Below are positions 34,657-42,615 of a stretch of 64,000 nt of DNA, piece by piece (the stretch's first letter is position 1; the number at the start of each line of letters is the position of its first letter). The position numbers and the translations under genes are program-made. Under the pieces are notes generated by a model. That model worked only from the letters and a program-made list of their open reading frames with translations. It did not search any database and was not told the DNA's origin. The stretch covers positions 176,563 through 240,562 of the forward strand of contig DASSTS010000019.1 of the NCBI GenBank assembly GCA_035707805.1, in the 5' to 3' direction. The stretch comes from Castellaniella sp035707805 (GTDB lineage: Bacteria; Pseudomonadota; Gammaproteobacteria; Burkholderiales; Burkholderiaceae_B).

Positions 34657-35109
34657 TCAGGCCGAGGGCCTGCGCCCGGCCAGGATGACCTGGTGGTTCA
34701 CCAGGACCAGCTGGCCCTTCTGGTTGATCACATTGCATTCCACGACGACGCGGCCCCAGGTGTCGTCCTTGGGTTCGCAGGCGGCGATGCGCATGACCGA
34801 GTGCACGGTGTCCCCGTCATAGACCGGCTGCAGATAGCGGATCTTGTCGTGGCCGTAGTTCAGGCTATGGACGAGGTTGAAACCGATCTCGTAGGCGAAA
34901 AAGGTATCGCTCACGCTCAACACCAGCACGCCCTGGGCGCAGGGCCTCTCGAACACCGGATGGTTCTTGCAGTATTCGGCATCCGTGTGGTGCGGGTGGT
35001 CGTCGCCGGTGGCGCCGATGAACAGCCGGATATCGGCATCGGTGATGGTGCGCCCGCGGCTGGTGTATTCCGTGCCGACCACCAGGTCTTCAAAGTACAG
35101 CTTGTTCAA
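34657..35109 (-). CDS. MaoC-like dehydratase, TTG start
   Basis: This 150-aa hotdog-fold protein likely hydrates an enoyl-CoA or dehydrates a hydroxyacyl-CoA. Features are GTEYTSRGRTITDADIRLFIGATGDDHPHHTD, which holds the Asp/His of MaoC-type hydratases, and the late GDTVHSVMRI segment. The start is TTG at 35109, five bases after a perfect AGGAGG. An ATG three bases nearer that site opens only a Met-Asn-stop frame whose stop overlaps the TTG. Three tandem hexamers lie just upstream (35121-35138). Confidence 0.83.
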   Translation of the reverse strand: MNKLYFEDLVVGTEYTSRGRTITDADIRLFIGATGDDHPHHTDAEYCKNHPVFERPCAQGVLVLSVSDTFFAYEIGFNLVHSLNYGHDKIRYLQPVYDGDTVHSVMRIAACEPKDDTWGRVVVECNVINQKGQLVLVNHQVILAGRRPSA

Positions 35110-35120
35110 TTCATCCTCCT

Positions 35121-35138
35121 GAGGGTGAGGGTGAGGGT
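35121..35138. repeat. Hexamer tandem repeat (GAGGGT)3 by a ribosome site
   Basis: Three perfect copies of GAGGGT (CACCCT-type on the minus-strand transcript) end one base before the AGGAGG of the TTG-started MaoC gene. Hexamer slippage here would change spacing upstream of the ribosome site but not the reading frame. Confidence 0.6.
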
Positions 35139-35151
35139 GATGGGGACGGGC

Positions 35152-36144
35152 TCAGCGGCTGCCGGCCTGGCGGATCAGGCCGAGCATCTTTTCGGCGTCG
35201 GCCTTCTTGGCCAGCTTGTCCTGCAGGGGCAGGGACCGCTCGATCCAGGGGCCTTTGTCGATCTCGTTGATCTTGACGCCCTCGGCCTTGAGCTTTTCCA
35301 TGTACTTGGCCGACATGTCCATGTCGAACTGCTGTTCGCGGCGGCTGGCCGCGTGGCCGGCCTCCAGCACGATCTTCTTGAGGTCGTCGGGCAGCTTCTT
35401 CCAGGCCAGGTCGCTGACCATGAACAGGCCGGTCGCCATCATGTGGTCGGTGAGCGTGTAGTACGGCGCCTGTTCGTAGTGCTTCATCGAGTAGTAGAAC
35501 TCCGGCGAATTCTCGGCGGCGTCCACGACCCCGGTCTGCAGGGCCGAATACAGCTCGGAGAACGCGATGGGCGTGGGGCGGGCACCCAGGTTTTCCCAGC
35601 CCTCGACCTGCTCCTCGGACGTCAGCGTGCGCACCTTCATGCCCTTGAGGTCGTCCAGCGTCTTGACCGGCCCCTTGGAGTTGTACAGGCTGCGGATCCC
35701 CGCCGTGGTCACGCCCAGCAGCTTGACGCCCACGTTCGAATGGTTCACGTAGTCTTCCAGCGCGGCGTAGAAGGGGGTGTCATCCGAGATCACCTTCTGC
35801 CGGTGCTCGATGCTCTCGAAGATGTACGGTGCCCCGAGAATGGCGACCTTGGGCAGCAGCGAGGAAATATTGCCCACCGAGGTGGCCGTGAAATCCACGG
35901 TGCCCAGGCGCAGGCCCTGGGCCAGCTCCAGCTCGCTGCCCAGCTGGGCGGCGGGGTAGACCTTGATGCGGATGCGTCCGTCGCTGTTGGCCTGCACCGT
36001 CTTGGCGAAGTCCTCCAGCAAGGTGGCATACGAACTGCCCACGGGCTGGTCGGTGCCGGCCTTGAAATTGAATTCGGCGGCCATGCTGCTGGATACGGCC
36101 AGGCAGCCCAGGGCGGACAGAATGCAGATGGATAGCTTCTTCAT
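35152..36144 (-). CDS. dctP: TRAP transporter substrate-binding protein DctP
   Basis: This 330-aa periplasmic protein has a signal peptide (MKKLSICILSALGCLAVSSS, cleavage after about residue 22) and DctP features: PVGSSYATLLEDFAKTVQANSDGRIRIKVYPAAQLGSELEL, then DDLKGMKVRT with the family Arg that contacts the substrate carboxylate, and SELYSALQTGVVDAAEN. The ligand should be an organic acid that feeds the CoA-transferase pathway of the same operon. Confidence 0.92.
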   Translation of the reverse strand: MKKLSICILSALGCLAVSSSMAAEFNFKAGTDQPVGSSYATLLEDFAKTVQANSDGRIRIKVYPAAQLGSELELAQGLRLGTVDFTATSVGNISSLLPKVAILGAPYIFESIEHRQKVISDDTPFYAALEDYVNHSNVGVKLLGVTTAGIRSLYNSKGPVKTLDDLKGMKVRTLTSEEQVEGWENLGARPTPIAFSELYSALQTGVVDAAENSPEFYYSMKHYEQAPYYTLTDHMMATGLFMVSDLAWKKLPDDLKKIVLEAGHAASRREQQFDMDMSAKYMEKLKAEGVKINEIDKGPWIERSLPLQDKLAKKADAEKMLGLIRQAGSR

Positions 36145-36214
36145 GGTCGTGTCTCCTGATAGGAATAGTGCGGTCGTTATGAAAGCGCCGTCGTGGTGGA
36201 AAAGGGCATGCGGG

Positions 36215-37504
36215 CTATTTGATCAAGCCGTAATGCTGGGGTAGGAACAAGGTGATTTCGGGGAAGTAGGTCACCGCCAGCAGGACCAGCACCATGACGG
36301 TCAGGGGCATCAGGATGCGGCGCGCCACCTGGATGACGGTGCGCTCGGCAATGCTGGAGCAGACGAACAGGGTGATGCCGTAGGGCGGCGTGAACATGCC
36401 GATGGCCAGGTTGAACACGAACATCACGCCGAAATGGATGGGATGCACGCCGAAGGCCTGGGCGATGGGCAGGAAGATCGGCATCAGGATCAGGATCGCG
36501 GCGATGCTTTCCATGAACATGCCCACGACCAGCAGGATGCCGTTCAGGATCAGCAGGAACACGAAGGGATCGTTCGTGACGGATTCCAGGAACTCGGCCA
36601 GGCGGTCGGCGACGCCCTCGGAGGCGATCAGCCAGGCGAAGATGTTGGCGGTGCCGATGATCAGCATGACGGCCGCCGACAGGATCGCGGTGCGCAGGAT
36701 GGCATCGTGCAGCTGCTTGAACCGCAGTTCCTTGTAGACGAAGATCCCCACCAGCAGGCTGTAGAAGGCCGCGACCGCCGCCGCCTCGGTGGCCGTGAAT
36801 ACGCCGCTGACGATGCCGCCCACGATGATGACGGGCATGAACAGCGCCGGGATCGCGGACCAGAAGGTGCGCGCGAGGTAGGCCCCGGAAAAGCTGCGCG
36901 TGTCGCCCTGGTACTGGGCGCGGCCCTTGCGCGCGTACAGGTACGCCACGACCAGCAATCCCACCGCGGCTATCAGGCCTGGCCCCACGCCGGCGATGAA
37001 CAGCGCGCCCGTGGACTGCGAAGAGACCGCGGCGACCACCACCAGCAGCAGGCTGGGCGGGATGATCTGCGCCAGCGACGACGAGGCGGCGATCAGCGCG
37101 GCGGCGAAGTCGGTGTCATACCGGCGCCGCTTGAGCTCGGGCTGCATGATCGAGGACACCGCGGCCGCATCGGCCGAGCCCGATCCCGAAATCGCGGCCA
37201 GGGCGGTGGCCGTGACCACCGACACCAGGTAGAGGCTGCCCGTGATCCAGCCGATCAGGGCGGTGGCGAAATCCACGATGCGGCGCGACAGGCCGCCGCC
37301 CTCCATCACGGCGCCCGCGAAGATGAAGAACGGGATCGCCATGATGGTGAACGAGTTCAGGCCGGAAAAGATGCGCTCGCTGACCAGGGTGACGGGGACG
37401 TCGGTGCCCAGCACCACGAAGCCCGCGCCGGCCAGCCCCAGCACGAAGACGACCGGCATGCCGAACAGCAGGAACAGCACAAAAAGAGTGGCGGAAATGA
37501 ACAT
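36215..37504 (-). CDS. dctM: TRAP transporter large permease DctM
   Basis: This 429-aa integral membrane protein has about 12 helices and typical DctM segments such as FSGLNSFTIMAIPFFIFAGAVMEGGGLSRRIVDFA and GSGSADAAAVSSIMQPELKRRRYD. It uses the sodium gradient to import the DctP-bound acid. ATG 37504 has GGGAG 9 bases upstream. An in-frame extension to 37558 would be hydrophilic and cross the dctQ end, so it is rejected. Confidence 0.93.
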   Translation of the reverse strand: MFISATLFVLFLLFGMPVVFVLGLAGAGFVVLGTDVPVTLVSERIFSGLNSFTIMAIPFFIFAGAVMEGGGLSRRIVDFATALIGWITGSLYLVSVVTATALAAISGSGSADAAAVSSIMQPELKRRRYDTDFAAALIAASSSLAQIIPPSLLLVVVAAVSSQSTGALFIAGVGPGLIAAVGLLVVAYLYARKGRAQYQGDTRSFSGAYLARTFWSAIPALFMPVIIVGGIVSGVFTATEAAAVAAFYSLLVGIFVYKELRFKQLHDAILRTAILSAAVMLIIGTANIFAWLIASEGVADRLAEFLESVTNDPFVFLLILNGILLVVGMFMESIAAILILMPIFLPIAQAFGVHPIHFGVMFVFNLAIGMFTPPYGITLFVCSSIAERTVIQVARRILMPLTVMVLVLLAVTYFPEITLFLPQHYGLIK

Positions 37505-37517
37505 TTGTCGTTGCTCC

Positions 37518-38027
37518 CTAGACCTGTTCAGCGATGGCTTGCTGCTCGGCCGCGGCATCCGGTTCCGGACAGAACAGGGACAACACGAGCTCGATCATCA
37601 TGTAGACGGCGCCGGCCGACAGGCTGGCGTAGGCGATCCACATGGGCATGCCCAGCGCGGGCGATTTCTGAAAGGTGCCCATGTCGATCAAAGGCAGCGA
37701 GCCTTCGAAGATGAGGGAGAGAAACCACAAGATGAACACCGCGTTGATGACCTGGATCACCGAACGCACGCGTTTCGGAACCAAGGTGACCAGGACGTCG
37801 ACGGCCACGTGGCGCCCGAATCTCAGGGCCACGCCCGCGCCCATCATCACCAGCCAGAGCTGGCTGTAATTGGCGATCTCCTCGGTGCCGACGATGGAAA
37901 ACGGGGTAAAGGTGCGGACGGCGACCTGCGCCAGGACGGCGCCGAACATCGCAATGAAGGCCACCACCAGAAACACGTCCACGAGGGCTCGCAGCGCGTG
38001 AATGATTTTCAAGCTGATCTCTTTCAT
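37518..38027 (-). CDS. dctQ: TRAP transporter small permease DctQ
   Basis: This 169-aa four-helix membrane protein is typical of DctQ: ALVDVFLVVAFIAMFGAVLAQVAVRTF, then GTEEIANYSQLWLVMMGAGVALRFGRHVAVDVL, which holds the conserved E-E and GRHV motifs. ATG 38027 is preceded by AGGAGG. It is the essential small subunit that pairs with DctM, whose gene begins 13 bp later. Confidence 0.92.
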   Translation of the reverse strand: MKEISLKIIHALRALVDVFLVVAFIAMFGAVLAQVAVRTFTPFSIVGTEEIANYSQLWLVMMGAGVALRFGRHVAVDVLVTLVPKRVRSVIQVINAVFILWFLSLIFEGSLPLIDMGTFQKSPALGMPMWIAYASLSAGAVYMMIELVLSLFCPEPDAAAEQQAIAEQV

Positions 38028-38068
38028 CGTTCCTCCTGTATGGCCTCGGCCCGGCGCAATCCCGGGCA

Positions 38069-38821
38069 TCACTGGCCCGAGGCGAATCGGGCCATGTTGT
38101 TCTTTTGCGCCTCCGTGCCGAACAGCGGCAGCAGGTTCTCGTGTTCCAGCGCGAGCCCGTCGGCCAGGCTCAGGTCCAGGCCGCGGCGGATGGTGGCCTT
38201 GGCCAGGCGCGCCGCCAGCGGACTCTTTTCCGCGATGCCCGCCGCCAGCCGCACGGCATGCGCGACCGTGTCCTCATCGGCGACGACCTCGGAGACCAGG
38301 CCCATGCGCCAGGCGCGTTCGGCTGCCACCCGTTCGCCGGTGAGGATCATGCGGGCGGCGTTCTTGGCGCCGACCAGGCGCGGCAGGCGCTGGGTGCCGC
38401 CGTCGCCGGGAAAGATTCCCAAGTTGATTTCCGGCTGCCCGAAAATGGCGTTCTCGCCGGCGATGATGAAATCGGCCATCATGGCCAGCTCGTTGCCGCC
38501 GCCCAGGCAATAGCCGTTCACGGCGGCGATGCAGGGTTTCTCGAAATCGGCGATGCGCTGCCAGGCAGCCAGGCGCTCTTCGGACAGCGCCACGCCCGCG
38601 CCGTGCGCATGCTGGTCGTGGATGTCGGCGCCGGCCGAGAAGGCGCGCTGGTCGCCCGTCAGCACGACGCAGCCCACGCCGTCATCGGCGGCCGCGGCGG
38701 CCAGAGCCTCGTCCAGCGCGTAGACCAGGGCCCGGTTCAGTGCGTTGCGCTTGTCCGGCCGGTTCAGGGTCAGCAGGAGCACACCCGGCGCGGGCCGCTG
38801 CTGCAACAAGAGGGGGTCCAT
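38069..38821 (-). CDS. Enoyl-CoA hydratase
   Basis: This 250-aa canonical crotonase-fold hydratase has LTLNRPDKRNALNRAL, oxyanion segment AFSAGADIHD, and both catalytic Glu residues in GGGNELAMMAD and FGQPEINLGIFPGDGG. In the operon it probably hydrates the enoyl-CoA made by the acyl-CoA dehydrogenase. It contrasts with the two active-site-altered crotonase proteins in the 10-14 kb cluster. Confidence 0.92.
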   Translation of the reverse strand: MDPLLLQQRPAPGVLLLTLNRPDKRNALNRALVYALDEALAAAAADDGVGCVVLTGDQRAFSAGADIHDQHAHGAGVALSEERLAAWQRIADFEKPCIAAVNGYCLGGGNELAMMADFIIAGENAIFGQPEINLGIFPGDGGTQRLPRLVGAKNAARMILTGERVAAERAWRMGLVSEVVADEDTVAHAVRLAAGIAEKSPLAARLAKATIRRGLDLSLADGLALEHENLLPLFGTEAQKNNMARFASGQ

Positions 38822-38887
38822 GGTTTGTCTCCTTTTTTTGTCTCCGCGCGCCTCGGGCGGACTGGCCCGGGCGCGCGGGTCCTGCGC

Positions 38888-39184
38888 TCAGATGGGCTTG
38901 AGTTGAATCCGCCTGAAATTGCGCACGTGGTCCGTGAAGGGGCCGAAGCCTTTCACCTTGATGAAATCCTCAGTCTCGAACGCCCATTGGCCGGCCACCG
39001 AATACATGGCGACGTACTTGGGGCCTTCGCCCAGGTTGACGTAGCGGCTGGCCGACAGCCAGCCGGGGCAGGACAGCAGATCCGGGAAATGCTGCTGCAC
39101 ATACCATTTGTTGAAGGCGGGCTCGTGTTCGGGGGCGATGTCCACCATCACGATGTGCGTGAATTCTTCGTCGTTCGGGGTCAT
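38888..39184 (-). CDS. Small EthD/dimeric alpha-beta barrel-like protein
   Basis: This 98-aa protein starts MTPNDEEFTHIVMVDIAPEHEPAFNKWYVQQHFPDLLSCPG. The pattern of a short beta strand, helix with FNKWYVQQHFPDL, then SASRYVNLGEGPKYVAMYSV is like EthD and related ferredoxin-like barrel proteins that bind small hydrophobic ligands. Its function is unknown; it could be an isomerase or auxiliary protein. The frame is open upstream but that part would overlap the MaoC gene. The ribosome site is weak. Confidence 0.65.
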   Translation of the reverse strand: MTPNDEEFTHIVMVDIAPEHEPAFNKWYVQQHFPDLLSCPGWLSASRYVNLGEGPKYVAMYSVAGQWAFETEDFIKVKGFGPFTDHVRNFRRIQLKPI

Positions 39185-39240
39185 GAAAGTACTCAGCTCC
39201 AGGGTATCGATCCGTGGGGGCGCGGTCCGGCGGGCCGGGC

Positions 39241-39681
39241 TCACGAGGTTTCCTTTTTCCGGTTGCGCGGAAACTTGAGGGTGGCCCGCGCCTTGAGGAC
39301 TTCGAGTCCGTCTTCGTTGCGTGCGCTGGCTTTCCAGTGCACCGTGCGGTTTTCGGGCTCCAGCGCGTCGATCCAGACCTCGAACTGGATCGTGTCGCCG
39401 TAGAACACCGGGCCGGTGAACCAGAACTGGTCCTCGATGGACACCCCAGCCACGCCCACCAGCTCGCTGGTCAGCACGCTGGTGCACAGGCCGGCAACCA
39501 TGATGCCCGGCGCAAGGCGCTGACCAAAGCGCGTGGTCGAGGCATAGGCGTCGTTCACGTGCACCGGGCCGAAATCCCCGGTGCTGGCGATGTAGAGCGC
39601 GGCATCCGCCTCCGTGATGGTCTTGGACAGCTGCACGCGGTCGCCCACGTTCAGCGTTTCGAAAGGCTTGTTATCGTACAT
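39241..39681 (-). CDS. MaoC-like hotdog dehydratase
   Basis: This 146-aa hotdog protein contains TITEADAALYIASTGDFGPVHVND, the MaoC/R-hydratase active-site segment with Asp and His, and RLAPGIMVAGLCTSVL. ATG 39681 follows GGGGGTGA. A GTG at 39690 overlapping the previous stop (GTGA) is an alternative. It likely hydrates or dehydrates a CoA ester and forms an adjacent pair with the hotdog protein upstream, so a heterodimer is possible. Confidence 0.83.
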   Translation of the reverse strand: MYDNKPFETLNVGDRVQLSKTITEADAALYIASTGDFGPVHVNDAYASTTRFGQRLAPGIMVAGLCTSVLTSELVGVAGVSIEDQFWFTGPVFYGDTIQFEVWIDALEPENRTVHWKASARNEDGLEVLKARATLKFPRNRKKETS

Positions 39682-39686
39682 GGCCG

Positions 39687-40097
39687 TCACCCCCGCGTCA
39701 GGGGGACGAGATGCGCCGTGCCTTCGACCACGGTCTCGCCGGTCTGCGCGTCCGTGCAGCGGATGCGGCAGACCAGCGTGTCGCCCTGCGTCTGCTCGAC
39801 CTGCGCCTGCGCCTCGACGGTGGTGCCCACCGCCACGGGCTGCGCGAATTCGACGTTCATGGCCGCGATGCGCCGCCCCGGGCCGCCCAGCTTGGCCAGG
39901 CCCGTGGTCGCCAGCGCCGCGATCGCGAGCTCGAATACCATCAGTCCGCCGGTGCCGTTCTTGCGTCCGCAGGTGGCGTCCACGTACTGGGCGCCCATAT
40001 TGCCGCTGATTCCCGTGAACAGGGCCTGCTCGGCCACCGTCAGGGTCTTGGAAAACTTGAATTCGCCCGCTGCGGGCGGCGTGCCTTGGTTCGTCAT
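39687..40097 (-). CDS. Hotdog-fold protein (MaoC/thioesterase type)
   Basis: This 136-aa protein has SKTLTVAEQALFTGISGNMGAQYVDATCGRKNGTGGLMVFELAIAALATTGLAKLGGPGRRIAAMNVEFAQPVAVGTTVEAQAQ in overall layout, i.e. a central hotdog helix and the strands that follow. The usual MaoC Asp-His pair is not clearly kept (VDATCG in place of VHVND), so it may be the non-catalytic half of a pair with the following MaoC protein, or an acyl-CoA thioesterase. It lies 89 bp after the acyl-CoA dehydrogenase gene. Confidence 0.75.
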   Translation of the reverse strand: MTNQGTPPAAGEFKFSKTLTVAEQALFTGISGNMGAQYVDATCGRKNGTGGLMVFELAIAALATTGLAKLGGPGRRIAAMNVEFAQPVAVGTTVEAQAQVEQTQGDTLVCRIRCTDAQTGETVVEGTAHLVPLTRG

Positions 40098-40186
40098 GGT
40101 CTTCTCTGTTCCAGGTTCATGGTGCGCCGGCTGCCTGCCGGCGCGGTGTGGTTCGTGGTGTGGAAAGGCGCTGCGCGGTCTCCGGA

Positions 40187-41353
40187 TCAGAACGCGGGCA
40201 GGCCGCGTTTGATGATGTCCCGGGCAATCAGCATCCGGTGGATCTCCGAGGTGCCGTCGTAGATGCGGGTGACCCGCGCGTCGCGGTACATGCGCTCCAG
40301 CGGCATTTCCTTGGTGAAGCCCATGCCGCCGAACACCTGGATCGCCCGGTCCACGACGCGGCCCTGCATCTCCGAGGCGGCGACCTTGACCATGGACACC
40401 TTGGCGCGCGGATCGAAGCCCTGGTCGACCTCCCAGGCGGCATTGAGCACCATCATCTTGACGCCGAAGATCTCCGTGGCGCTGTCGGCGATCAGTTTCT
40501 GCACCATCTGGAACTCGCCGATGGGCCGGCCGAACTGCTTGCGGTCCGCGGCGTACTCGCTCATCATTTCCAGCGCCTTGGTGGCCATGCCGACGGCGCG
40601 CGCGCCGATGTGCGCCAGGCGGATCTGCGACACGCTGCTCATGATCAGCGAAAAGCCCTGGCCGACCTCGCCCAGCACGGCGTGCTCGGGGATGCGGCAG
40701 TCTTCGAAGACCAGTTCGGCGTGGCCGTAGCCGTGGTGGCCCATCATGGGCTGCACGCGGCTGACCCGGAATCCCGGCGTGCCCTTGTCCACCAGGAACA
40801 GCGTGATGCCGCCGCGGCTGCGTTTCTCGGCGTCCGTCAGGGCCATGACGATCACGTAGTCGGCCAGGTCGCCGTCGCTGATGAAATGCTTGGTGCCGTT
40901 CAGCACCCATTCGCCCGATTCCAGCCGGGCGGTCGTCGAGATCGAGGCGGCGTCCGAGCCGGCGCCCGGCTCGGTGATGGCCATGGCGCAGATCCGGTCG
41001 CCGGCGACCGTCGGCTTCAGGTATTTTTCGATCTGTTCGCCCTGGCAGGCCATCAGCATCGGGTAGACCTGCCCGAACACCCGACGGATCAGCGCGTCCA
41101 TGGTCCGGCCGAACTCCTGCTCGACCAGGCACTGGTCGACGCAGCTCAGCCCGCCGCCGCCCACGGATTCGGGCATGTTCATGGCGAACAGGCCCAGCGA
41201 TTGGGCTTTCTGCTTGACGCGCGCCAGCGCCTCGGGCGGAATCACCCCGCTTTCCTCGGTGGGCTGTTCCAGGGGGTGGACTTCGTCCTTGATGAAACGC
41301 CGGACCGTGTCGACCAGCAACTGGCTTTCGCTGGGGATGGAAAAATCAATCAT
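40187..41353 (-). CDS. Acyl-CoA dehydrogenase
   Basis: FAD enzyme of 388 aa that makes an alpha,beta-enoyl-CoA, or in some relatives desulfinates sulfinopropionyl-CoA. Signatures are ICAMAITEPGAGSDAASISTTA with GEWVLNGTKHFISDG, and the C-terminal RIYDGTSEIHRMLIARDI. ATG 41353 is chosen so that the protein begins MIDFSIPSESQLLVDTV like its relatives; a TTG at 41380 would add 9 residues. It is encoded after two CoA-transferase genes and should act on the acyl-CoA they make. Confidence 0.93.
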   Translation of the reverse strand: MIDFSIPSESQLLVDTVRRFIKDEVHPLEQPTEESGVIPPEALARVKQKAQSLGLFAMNMPESVGGGGLSCVDQCLVEQEFGRTMDALIRRVFGQVYPMLMACQGEQIEKYLKPTVAGDRICAMAITEPGAGSDAASISTTARLESGEWVLNGTKHFISDGDLADYVIVMALTDAEKRSRGGITLFLVDKGTPGFRVSRVQPMMGHHGYGHAELVFEDCRIPEHAVLGEVGQGFSLIMSSVSQIRLAHIGARAVGMATKALEMMSEYAADRKQFGRPIGEFQMVQKLIADSATEIFGVKMMVLNAAWEVDQGFDPRAKVSMVKVAASEMQGRVVDRAIQVFGGMGFTKEMPLERMYRDARVTRIYDGTSEIHRMLIARDIIKRGLPAF

Positions 41354-41394
41354 GGGTGCATCTGCCTTTTCAATATGCAATCAAGTCAGTGGGT

Positions 41395-42615
41395 TCAATC
41401 GACGGGGGCGGGCGCGGGGCGCGCGGCGGCCGGCTCGCCGACCACGCCGGCCTGGATCAGCCGGTCCTGTTGCTCGGGGGGCACGCCCATTTCCCGCAGG
41501 ATCTCGCGGCTGTGGGCGCCCGGATACAGCGGCATGCCGCGCAGGGCGGGGCGCGCGCCGTCGTAGGTCAGCGGGTGGCCGATCAGTGTGGCGGCCTGGC
41601 CGTTGACCTCGATCGTCTGGAACAGGCCCAGGTGCTGCGCCTGGGCGTCGGCGCGCAGGTCCTGGTAGTCCTGGACCCGCTCGTACCAGATCTGGTAGCC
41701 GTCCAGCCGGGCGCCGAGCTCGGCAAAGCGGCGGCCGGCCAGGGCCTGGGCCGTGGCTTCCGCGTAGCGGTCCCGTTCCTGGTAGCGGTCGATCGCGGCC
41801 AGTTCGCGCAATGCGTCGCTGTCCAGCGCCTCGGCCAGCCGCGCCGGGTCGTTCATGGACAGCACGATCTCCGCGTCCCGAAGGGCGTACAGGCCGTAGG
41901 GGGCGTCGTGGTACCAGCTGCCCACGTGCTCGTTGCGCGGCAGCAGGTCGCGCCCGCCCGGCGCGGCGTAGAACTTGGTCAGGGCCTCGATCTGCAGGTC
42001 GATCCCGGCGCCGAACAGGCTGGATTCGACGCGCGTGCCGGGCCCGCCCTGCAGGCGGCGGATGTACGCCCCCAGCACGCCCAGGGCCAGCAGGGCGGCG
42101 CCGTGCTGATCGATCACCGCGGCGCCCACCACGGTGTGCTGCTGTCCGCCCGTGGCCGCGATCAGCCCGGTGCGCGCCTGCATCAGCAGGTCCTGCCCCG
42201 GCCGCGCGGCCGCCGGCCCGGTCGCGCCGAAGGCGGACGCCGAGGCGTAGATGATGTCGGGATTCAGGGCGCGCACGTCGTCGTAGCCCAGCCCCAGCCG
42301 CGTCATGACGCCCGGGCGGTAGTTCTCGACCAGGATGTCCGCCTTGACCACCAGCTCGCGCACCAGTGCGAGCCCCTCGGGCGTCTTCAGGTTGACCGCC
42401 AGGCTGCGCTTGTTGCGGTTCATGGCCAGCGAGAACGCGCTGACGTCGGTGACCCAGGAATTGCCGCCCGACCAGTGGCGCTCGAAGGATCCCGACAGGG
42501 GTTCGACCTTGATGACGTCGGCCCCCATGTCGGCCAGGTATTGCGCGCACGCGGGGCCCTGCAGATAGTGGCAGAAGCTCAGCACGCGCGTCTTGGAAGA
42601 CAAGGGCCCCGTCAT
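41395..42615 (-). CDS. CaiB/BaiF class III CoA-transferase (second copy in operon)
   Basis: This 406-aa transferase has VLSFCHYLQGPACAQYLADMG, MNRNKRSLAVNLKTPEG and the catalytic Asp169 in AAVIDQHG. It ends in an Ala/Pro-rich tail. It overlaps the previous CoA-transferase gene by 4 bp. The two paralogues may form a heterodimer, as known for some class III transferases such as succinyl-CoA:benzylsuccinate transferase, or act on two acids. Confidence 0.9.
   Translation of the reverse strand: MTGPLSSKTRVLSFCHYLQGPACAQYLADMGADVIKVEPLSGSFERHWSGGNSWVTDVSAFSLAMNRNKRSLAVNLKTPEGLALVRELVVKADILVENYRPGVMTRLGLGYDDVRALNPDIIYASASAFGATGPAAARPGQDLLMQARTGLIAATGGQQHTVVGAAVIDQHGAALLALGVLGAYIRRLQGGPGTRVESSLFGAGIDLQIEALTKFYAAPGGRDLLPRNEHVGSWYHDAPYGLYALRDAEIVLSMNDPARLAEALDSDALRELAAIDRYQERDRYAEATAQALAGRRFAELGARLDGYQIWYERVQDYQDLRADAQAQHLGLFQTIEVNGQAATLIGHPLTYDGARPALRGMPLYPGAHSREILREMGVPPEQQDRLIQAGVVGEPAAARPAPAPVD

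Noticed and set aside
35121..35138. CRISPR-like or long satellite repeat
   Set aside because: Only three 6-bp units in tandem without spacers; a simple hexamer repeat.
32602..36135. Long plus-strand open frame across the DapA-like and dctP genes
   Set aside because: It runs through a strong terminator and antisense to five convincing genes with ribosome sites and domains.
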